Shown here piece by piece: positions 59,038-64,000 of a stretch of DNA of 64,000 nt; the first letter of the stretch is position 1; the number at the start of each line of letters is the position of its first letter. Location: contig NZ_VHIV01000001.1 in assembly GCF_006494425.1 (NCBI RefSeq), positions 1-64,000 on the forward strand, in the 5' to 3' direction. A program made the translations under genes and the position numbers. The notes under the pieces were generated by a model, which did not search any database, had not been told where the DNA came from, and saw only the letters and a list, made by a program, of their open reading frames with translations. The stretch is from Bacillus dicomae. GTDB lineage: Bacteria > Bacillota > Bacilli > Bacillales > Bacillaceae_G.

Positions 59038-60324
59038 CTAGTTTAATACTTTAACTGTAACTGTTTTACGTCCCCAGCTACTTGATGTACCTTTATCAGG
59101 CATTAAAACGTCGATTTTATTTCCTTTAATAGCTCCACCAGTATCACCAGCGATTGCCACTCCGTAACCTTCAACCCATACTTTTGAACCTAATGGAATG
59201 ACACTTGGATCAACCGCGATTAGTTTCATGTTTGGATTAGCTGTTAAGTTGTGACCTAAAGCTGATTTTACTTGGTCGCCTGCTTTATAACCATTTTCAA
59301 GTGGATCTGCTGTGTAAGCTGTTGCTACAACGCGTAATTCACGAGAAGATGATGGTGCACTTGTTTCAGTCTCTTTTGCAACAGGTTGTTGTGTAGCTGG
59401 TTTTTGAGTTTTAGCCGCTTCACGAGCTTTAGCTGCCTCTTGAGCCTTAGCTGCCTCTTGAGCCTTAGCTGCCTCTTGAGCTTTAGCTGCTTCTTGAGCT
59501 TCAGCTTCTGCCTGAGCTTTAGCTGCTTCACGAGCTTTAGCTGCCTCTTGAGCTTTAGCCGCTGCTTGAGCTTCAGCCGCTGCTTGAGCTTTAGCTGCTT
59601 CACGAGCTTTAGCTGCTTCTTGAGCCTTAGCTTCTGCTTGAGCTTCAGCTTCTGCTTGAGCTTTAGCTTCTGCCTGAGCTTTAGCTGCTTCACGAGCTTT
59701 AGCTGCTTCCTCGGCTTTAGCCGCTGCTTGAGCTTCAGCTGCCTCACGAGCTTTAGTTGCCTCCTGAGCTTTAGCTTTTGCTTGCGTTTCAGCTACTTCG
59801 CCAGCTTTAACTGCTTCACGAACTTTAGCTGTATCTTGAACTTTAGTTGTTTTTTCAACTTTAACTGCTGGTTGAACTTTAACTGGAGCTTTACCTGTTA
59901 AGTAAGGAACATGAACATAAGCTGTTTTTCCGTTATATTCAAATTGGATCCAATCATTTTCAACTTGGTGTGTTGTTTCAATTACATCATCTTGTTTTAA
60001 CTTACCAAGAATTTCTGAGTCTGTATTTGCACCAGCACGTACGTTTAATACGTTTGCTGTTACGTAGTAAGTGTCTTTTGTGTAGTCAGCGCTAATGAAA
60101 GCCTCTTTACCACTATTTAATTTCACTTTTGACCATCCGTTTTCTGTATGTAAAACGTTAACTTTATATCCATCTAATAATTTTCCTACAACTTGTGATT
60201 CAGTAGTTGGGTTTTCTCGTACATTTAGTACATCAGTCGTTACGATTGTTTCTGCTTTAGCAGATGTTGTGAAAATCCCAAGACCAAAAACCGCTGCTGT
60301 TGCTATACCCATAAATTTTTTCAT
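59038..60324 (-). CDS. Secreted SH3b/3D-domain cell-wall protein with Ala-rich repeat
   Basis: 428 residues from ATG 60324 after ATGGAGGCTATT. Signal peptide (1-24, SAKA), two SH3b domains (about 27-85 and 90-147, both with VLNVR), a 130-residue Ala/Lys/Gln/Glu repeat of the type AKAQEA / AKAREA predicted to be a long helix, and a C-terminal 3D domain (about 335-428) with VVATAYTADP, VDPSVIPLGSKVWVEGYG and AGDTGGAIKGNKIDVLM holding the three Asp residues. Related B. cereus proteins are called EntA/B/C-like or YocH-like wall hydrolases. It probably cuts peptidoglycan, and the repeat acts as a spacer. Confidence 0.93.
   Translation of the reverse strand: MKKFMGIATAAVFGLGIFTTSAKAETIVTTDVLNVRENPTTESQVVGKLLDGYKVNVLHTENGWSKVKLNSGKEAFISADYTKDTYYVTANVLNVRAGANTDSEILGKLKQDDVIETTHQVENDWIQFEYNGKTAYVHVPYLTGKAPVKVQPAVKVEKTTKVQDTAKVREAVKAGEVAETQAKAKAQEATKAREAAEAQAAAKAEEAAKAREAAKAQAEAKAQAEAEAQAEAKAQEAAKAREAAKAQAAAEAQAAAKAQEAAKAREAAKAQAEAEAQEAAKAQEAAKAQEAAKAQEAAKAREAAKTQKPATQQPVAKETETSAPSSSRELRVVATAYTADPLENGYKAGDQVKSALGHNLTANPNMKLIAVDPSVIPLGSKVWVEGYGVAIAGDTGGAIKGNKIDVLMPDKGTSSSWGRKTVTVKVLN
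59412..59830 (-). repeat. 18-bp tandem repeat inside the SH3b/3D gene
   Basis: Repeating 18-bp units coding AKAQEA, AKAREA, AEAQAA and similar six-residue blocks, about 20 copies with internal drift; three consecutive units around 59446-59500 are almost identical. Such arrays usually vary in copy number between strains. Confidence 0.85.
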
Positions 60325-60853
60325 AATAGCCTCCATTGCATTTGTTTTCGTTGACCTCATTATAGCAACCATTATTTTCTTATTTGCGAAAAACATAGAA
60401 TTACAAAGCTTTCGTAATGGGTCATTAATATTCTGTAATAATTCCAGTAATATCCTAAAAGCGCTTTCTTATAGTTTTTAGGGGAGGTTTGAGCATAAGA
60501 TGCATAAAAAGGGGAGTATTTCAATTTCTAATAGGTTAATAATATTTCTGTAATGTTACACTATCGTTTCTTAAGTATTACAAAAATGGCGTATTTTGCT
60601 GTTGAAACAGGTGATTAGTTATGTAAAAATAACTATTTTGGCTGTAGAGGAATATAAATGAGGTGAAATTTAATAAAAAATCGCCATAATTGTTACAAAA
60701 TAAGTCGAGGTATGGAAAAAATTACGCCTTGATTTTTGCCTGCCACATATTATTTTTGCAATAATAGGATTCTATAATAGGTTTAGTAGGTTAAAATAAT
60801 TAAAGGTGTTTATAACATGAAACATATATAATAGAAGAAACACGATTTAATAG
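60325..60853. other. Long AT-rich intergenic region
   Basis: About 530 bases between the SH3b/3D gene and the bcr1-like element. It must hold the minus-strand promoter of the wall gene. Several TGTAA-type motifs occur (near 60433, 60550 and 60590), loosely like WalR half-sites, but no good pair was found. No supported ORF or terminator. Confidence 0.35.
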
Positions 60854-61015
60854 ATAAAGTGAAACTTTAATCAGTGGGGGGGTTCTTCATCCCCCACTGA
60901 TTATTAGCCCTCACCAATCGGACTTTTATGGGCAGCCCGACCCCCACCTAACTTCTTTGCTTTCACTGAATTTTGAGGTGGGGGTCTTACTGCCCATTAA
61001 AGCGGGATAAATAAA
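60854..61015. mobile_element. bcr1-like repeat element
   Basis: A roughly 152-base G/C-runs-rich body (60859-61010) bracketed by ATAAA direct repeats (60854-60858, 61011-61015; TTTAT on the other strand). It folds into two strong hairpins: ATCAGTGGGGG / CCCCCACTGAT (60870-60902), and GGGCAG ... CTGCCC enclosing ACCCCCACCT / AGGTGGGGGT (60930-60996). Size, TTTAT flanks and sequence fit my recollection of bcr1, the mobile, non-coding repeat specific to the B. cereus group. It carries no gene of its own. Confidence 0.75.
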
Positions 61016-61046
61016 AAACGTAGGAGTGTAAACTCCTACGTTTTTG
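61013..61046 (-). terminator. Terminator of the ABC exporter operon
   Basis: Stem ACGTAGGAGT / ACTCCTACGT flanked by A6 and T5; it directly adjoins the end of the bcr1-like element. Confidence 0.9.
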
Positions 61047-61047
61047 T

Positions 61048-62223
61048 TTATTCATATCGTAAACATTCAATTGGGTCCAGTTTTGCAGCTTTGTTAGCTG
61101 GTAGTAGGCCGAATATAATACCGATTAACATTGAGATACCTACTGCAAGAAGTCCAAGTTCTTTTGAGACAACGAGTGGCCATCCGGCAAAGATTGAGAC
61201 AATCCAAGCGAAGAAGATACCGAGCATGAAACCGATGAAACCACCGAGTCCTGTTAAAATACAAGATTCAATTAAGAATTGTGTTAATACTTTACCACGG
61301 GTTGCACCAAGAGCTTTACGAATACCAATCTCACGTGTACGCTCTGTTACAGATACAAGCATAATGTTCATTACACCGATACCACCAACAAGTAAGGAGA
61401 TAGCGGCAATACCACCGAATACCATTTTCATCATACCGATGGATTCATCTAATTGCTTCGTAAATTCACCTAAGTCTTGTGCTTCGAATTTATGTTCAAA
61501 TTTAGGAGCTTTCATTTCGTTTAAAACGGAAACGGCTTGTTTTTCTACACTTTTACGTTCTGTCGGAGAGGTCATTGTTAATCTTACAGAGTCATACTCA
61601 GTTACTCCTGAAATGATAGGAGCGTTTTCAAGTGATGTATAACCTTCAGGCATAGCCATTCCGAACTCATTTTTCGTTTCGTATACACCGACGATTTTAT
61701 ATGGCTTTCCTTTTATATCTGTGTATAAATTTGATTCCCAACCATTAAATAATTTGTTGAAAGCTTCTTCATTTACTATAATAGCAGGGATTGCTTGATT
61801 TAATTCGCTATCGTTTAATTCACGACCGTGAACTAATTTTATTTTCGAATCTGTCATAAAGGCGCCTGTTCCACCTTTTAAATCAAGATTTACATCTTTT
61901 GAACCAGCAGATGCTTTTACTTTCATGCTTACATCTGGATACACATCTTTAACGCCTGGCACAGTTTGAAGACGGTTTAGCATATCAGGTGTGATTTTGG
62001 CACTATCTGTTCCGTAATCGGGATTGTTGTAGTAAATGGTTACTTCGTTATCTTTTCCTTGGCCTAACTCTTTTTTAAATTTTGCGTTTGTACCATCACC
62101 CATTGAAATGATAGTAATGATGGCACTAATACCGATAATAATTCCTAGCATCGTTAAGATAGAACGCATTTTATGAGCAAAGATAGAGGAAAGGGCCATG
62201 CGTATATTTTCACTCGTGTTCAA
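61048..62223 (-). CDS. MacB/FtsX-type ABC exporter permease
   Basis: 391 residues: helix 1 near 20-42, a large extracytoplasmic MacB-like domain (about 45-265), then three helices with the FtsX signature GIGVMNIMLVSVTERTREIGIRKALGATR. TTG 62223 is about six bases after GGAGAGG, two bases beyond the ATPase stop; the alternative TTG at 62238 has no site. It forms the mechanotransmission-type exporter with the two genes upstream, as in B. subtilis YknXYZ. Substrate unknown (peptide, toxin or antibiotic). Confidence 0.92.
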   Translation of the reverse strand: MNTSENIRMALSSIFAHKMRSILTMLGIIIGISAIITIISMGDGTNAKFKKELGQGKDNEVTIYYNNPDYGTDSAKITPDMLNRLQTVPGVKDVYPDVSMKVKASAGSKDVNLDLKGGTGAFMTDSKIKLVHGRELNDSELNQAIPAIIVNEEAFNKLFNGWESNLYTDIKGKPYKIVGVYETKNEFGMAMPEGYTSLENAPIISGVTEYDSVRLTMTSPTERKSVEKQAVSVLNEMKAPKFEHKFEAQDLGEFTKQLDESIGMMKMVFGGIAAISLLVGGIGVMNIMLVSVTERTREIGIRKALGATRGKVLTQFLIESCILTGLGGFIGFMLGIFFAWIVSIFAGWPLVVSKELGLLAVGISMLIGIIFGLLPANKAAKLDPIECLRYE

Positions 62224-62225
62224 AA

Positions 62226-62900
62226 TTAACCTCTCCAATCTTGGACGATATTTCCGTCACGAATTACAATTTGACGTGCTGCAGCTTCCCCAATTTCACG
62301 ATCATGGGTAATCATAATGATTGTTGAGCCTTGTTTGTTTAATTCGTAAAAGAGGTCCATAATTTGTGTACTTGTTTTCGTATCAAGTGCCCCCGTCGGT
62401 TCATCGGCTAAAATGAACTTTGGATTATTTACGATTGCACGTGCAACAGCGACACGCTGTTTTTGTCCACCTGATAATTCGTTCGGTAAGTGAGTAGCAC
62501 GATCAGCTAAACCTACTTTTGTTAAAGCGGCTAATGAGCGCTCGCGTCTTTCTTTTTTATCGACTCCAGCGTAAATAAGGGGTAGCTCTACATTTTGAAG
62601 TGCTGTAAGTCTTGGTAATAACATGAAGTTTTGGAATACGAACCCGATCTCTTTATTACGAACGCGTGCAAGTTCTGTCTCAGACATGTTTGAAATATTT
62701 TGACCAGCTAGTTCATACGCACCTGTCGTTGGTTTATCTAAGCAACCGATAATATTCATTAAAGTTGATTTACCAGAACCAGAGGGTCCCATAATAGAAG
62801 TGAATTCTCCTTGGTTCAGTGTTACGTCAATTCCGTGTAATATTTGAACGGATTCTGCACCATTTTGGAAGGATTTCGTGATGCCTTTTAAGTTAATCAT
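62226..62900 (-). CDS. MacB-type ABC exporter ATPase
   Basis: 224-residue ATPase of the LolD/MacB group: Walker A GPSGSGKST, Q-loop FVFQNFMLLPRLTALQNVELP, signature LSGGQKQRVAVARA, Walker B FILADEPTGALD and switch MITHD are complete. It overlaps the upstream membrane-fusion gene by four bases and is followed at once by the permease. Confidence 0.95.
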   Translation of the reverse strand: MINLKGITKSFQNGAESVQILHGIDVTLNQGEFTSIMGPSGSGKSTLMNIIGCLDKPTTGAYELAGQNISNMSETELARVRNKEIGFVFQNFMLLPRLTALQNVELPLIYAGVDKKERRERSLAALTKVGLADRATHLPNELSGGQKQRVAVARAIVNNPKFILADEPTGALDTKTSTQIMDLFYELNKQGSTIIMITHDREIGEAAARQIVIRDGNIVQDWRG

Positions 62901-64000
62901 TCAACGACAACCTCCATACCATCTTTTAAGTCTTTTTCAGGTTTAGAGATAATTTGTTCTCCTTTTTTCACTCCAGAAACTTTTGCTTCACTATCAGTCT
63001 CGAATTCAACAGTAACTGCTTGTTCTTTCGCTTTACCGTCTTTTACGATGAAGACAACATTTTTGTCACCTTTTTTCACGATGCTGCTTTTCGGAACAAT
63101 CGTACCAGTTGCTTCGCCAGATTTACTTGTTACGTAAACGTGGAATCCGTTTTGTAATTCTTCACTATTATCTAATGTGACAGTGAACTGATAGTTAGAG
63201 ACAGTTTTATTTTCGTCCATGCTCTTTAATGGTGTAGAACCGATTTCTGTTACTTTTCCTGTCCAAGTCTTACCAGCGACCGTTTTTGAAGAAATAGTTA
63301 CTTCTTGCCCAACTTTCATACTAGCAAGCTCATATTCAGAAAGTTGACCTTTTACTTTAAATGGGCCAGCGTGACGAAGTGTAATGCCGCTCATACCTGT
63401 TTTTTCATCAGCAATTTTTACAATATCATCAATTACGCCATCAGCAGGGCTCGTTACAGAAAGTGTATTTACTTTCTCTTTTGCAGCTTTAATCATTTCA
63501 TCAGATTTTTCAACTTCAAACTTTTTCATTTCAAGTTGTGATTCTAATTGTTGTACTTCAATTTCAGATGCTTTTAATGCTTCAGCAGGAAGGCCTGCAT
63601 TTTTATCTTTTTGTAATTTTTGTTTCGCTGCATCAATTTGTTTTTGGAACAATGTTACTTCTTTTTGTGCGATTTTCTTTTGCATTTCTGCTTCTGTTAC
63701 ACCTTGTTTAGCAGTAGGGTCATTGTATTTAAATAGAAGCTGCCCTTTTTTCACTTCATCACCTTTTTTTACTGCTAATTCATACGTTCCTTTTGTTGGA
63801 TCAAATGAAATTGTTTCGATTCCGCTTGGAATAACTTCACCGCCAAATTTTTGCGCGTTTTCAATTTGTTTTTCTGTTACTTTATATCCGCTATATGCCA
63901 TTGCAACATCTGAGCCACCGCCAGCAAATGCAAAGTATGATCCAGCTGCAATTCCGATTGCTACTACACTAGTAATTAACACTTTATTTTTCTTCTTCAT
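62897..64000 (-). CDS. Membrane-fusion (HlyD/MacA-like) subunit of the ABC exporter
   Basis: 367 residues. N-terminal membrane anchor (about 7-27), lipoyl halves flanking a coiled coil (about 100-175, KKIAQKEVTLFQKQIDAAKQKL...), then beta-barrel domains (VKGQLSEYELASMKVGQEVTISSK). This is the YknX/MacA build of Gram-positive efflux adaptors. The ATG occupies the last three bases of the window, so the ribosome binding site and promoter lie outside; a longer N terminus cannot be excluded. First gene of the exporter operon. Confidence 0.9.
   Translation of the reverse strand: MKKKNKVLITSVVAIGIAAGSYFAFAGGGSDVAMAYSGYKVTEKQIENAQKFGGEVIPSGIETISFDPTKGTYELAVKKGDEVKKGQLLFKYNDPTAKQGVTEAEMQKKIAQKEVTLFQKQIDAAKQKLQKDKNAGLPAEALKASEIEVQQLESQLEMKKFEVEKSDEMIKAAKEKVNTLSVTSPADGVIDDIVKIADEKTGMSGITLRHAGPFKVKGQLSEYELASMKVGQEVTISSKTVAGKTWTGKVTEIGSTPLKSMDENKTVSNYQFTVTLDNSEELQNGFHVYVTSKSGEATGTIVPKSSIVKKGDKNVVFIVKDGKAKEQAVTVEFETDSEAKVSGVKKGEQIISKPEKDLKDGMEVVVE

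Noticed and set aside
59386..59901. Open frame opposite the repeat of the SH3b/3D gene (SFSCLLSFSC repeats)
   Set aside because: Created by the 18-bp repeat read on the other strand; not protein-like.
60325..60853. WalR boxes before the SH3b/3D gene
   Set aside because: Several TGTAA half-sites occur but none form the direct repeat with a five-base gap.

Overview
The window is chromosomal DNA of low GC content from an endospore-forming Firmicute, almost certainly a member of the Bacillus cereus group (cereus, anthracis, thuringiensis). The basis is the strong AGGAGG-type ribosome binding sites, the spore genes (a GerA-type germinant receptor operon, SpoVR), the tandem TPP riboswitch ahead of tenA, the CoA-disulfide reductase-rhodanese sulfur cluster, and a bcr1-like repeat. 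No phage, plasmid or insertion-sequence genes were seen; gene density and codon style are uniform.

Layout: 1-520 is the end of a tRNA array (Phe, Thr, Trp, Ile, Asn, Glu) with a terminator. 600-2500 holds a CBS-domain protein and an orphan 383-residue protein. 2550-4220 (minus) is a small operon: SH3b/M23 endopeptidase, a 110-residue membrane protein and a 51-residue microprotein. 4445-12610 is a thiamine salvage and thiazole synthesis operon (tenA-thiZXY-tenI-thiO-thiS-thiG-thiF-thiD) behind two consecutive TPP riboswitches, each with its own terminator. 12610-19820 is a c-di-AMP/potassium region: two very similar ydaO-type (c-di-AMP) riboswitches, the first before two uncharacterised small genes, the second before kdpFABC, which ends in a KdpD lacking its histidine kinase half. 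19840-28840 is mixed housekeeping and stress content: a divergent MFS/MarR pair with matching operators, patatin, purine permease, SDR, L,D-transpeptidase, and the BdbC/thioredoxin pair. 28885-35660 is spore-related: a gerA-type operon in A-C-B order, a secreted protein, a Fur-box nitroreductase and SpoVR. 35770-39060 has a ceramidase-family protein and a MarR gene divergent from two DUF3238-like paralogs. 39160-45625 is a sulfur-trafficking regulon with a CstR-type repressor and repeated ATACCC-type palindromes in front of CoADR-RHD, cstR, TusA-rhodanese and DsrE-like genes. 45650-52010 holds YbjN-like, LCP, YhdH, Na/Pi and MFS genes. 52285-58930 is a Lac/Cel-type PTS operon bracketed by two MupG (DUF871) paralogs. 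59000-61050 has an SH3b/3D-domain wall protein with an 18-bp tandem repeat and the bcr1-like element. 61050-64000 is a MacAB-like ABC exporter whose first gene starts at the last base of the window.

The strongest leads for new biology are the two small genes under the first c-di-AMP riboswitch (one with weak TrkA-N-like features, one resembling a short helix-turn-helix protein), the 34-residue membrane microprotein overlapping kdpF, the conserved-looking 92-residue membrane protein inside the PTS/MupG operon, and the DUF3238-like pair opposite a MarR gene with a 33-bp palindrome. All gene boundaries come from reading frames plus ribosome binding sites; family assignments are from recognised sequence motifs without any database search.
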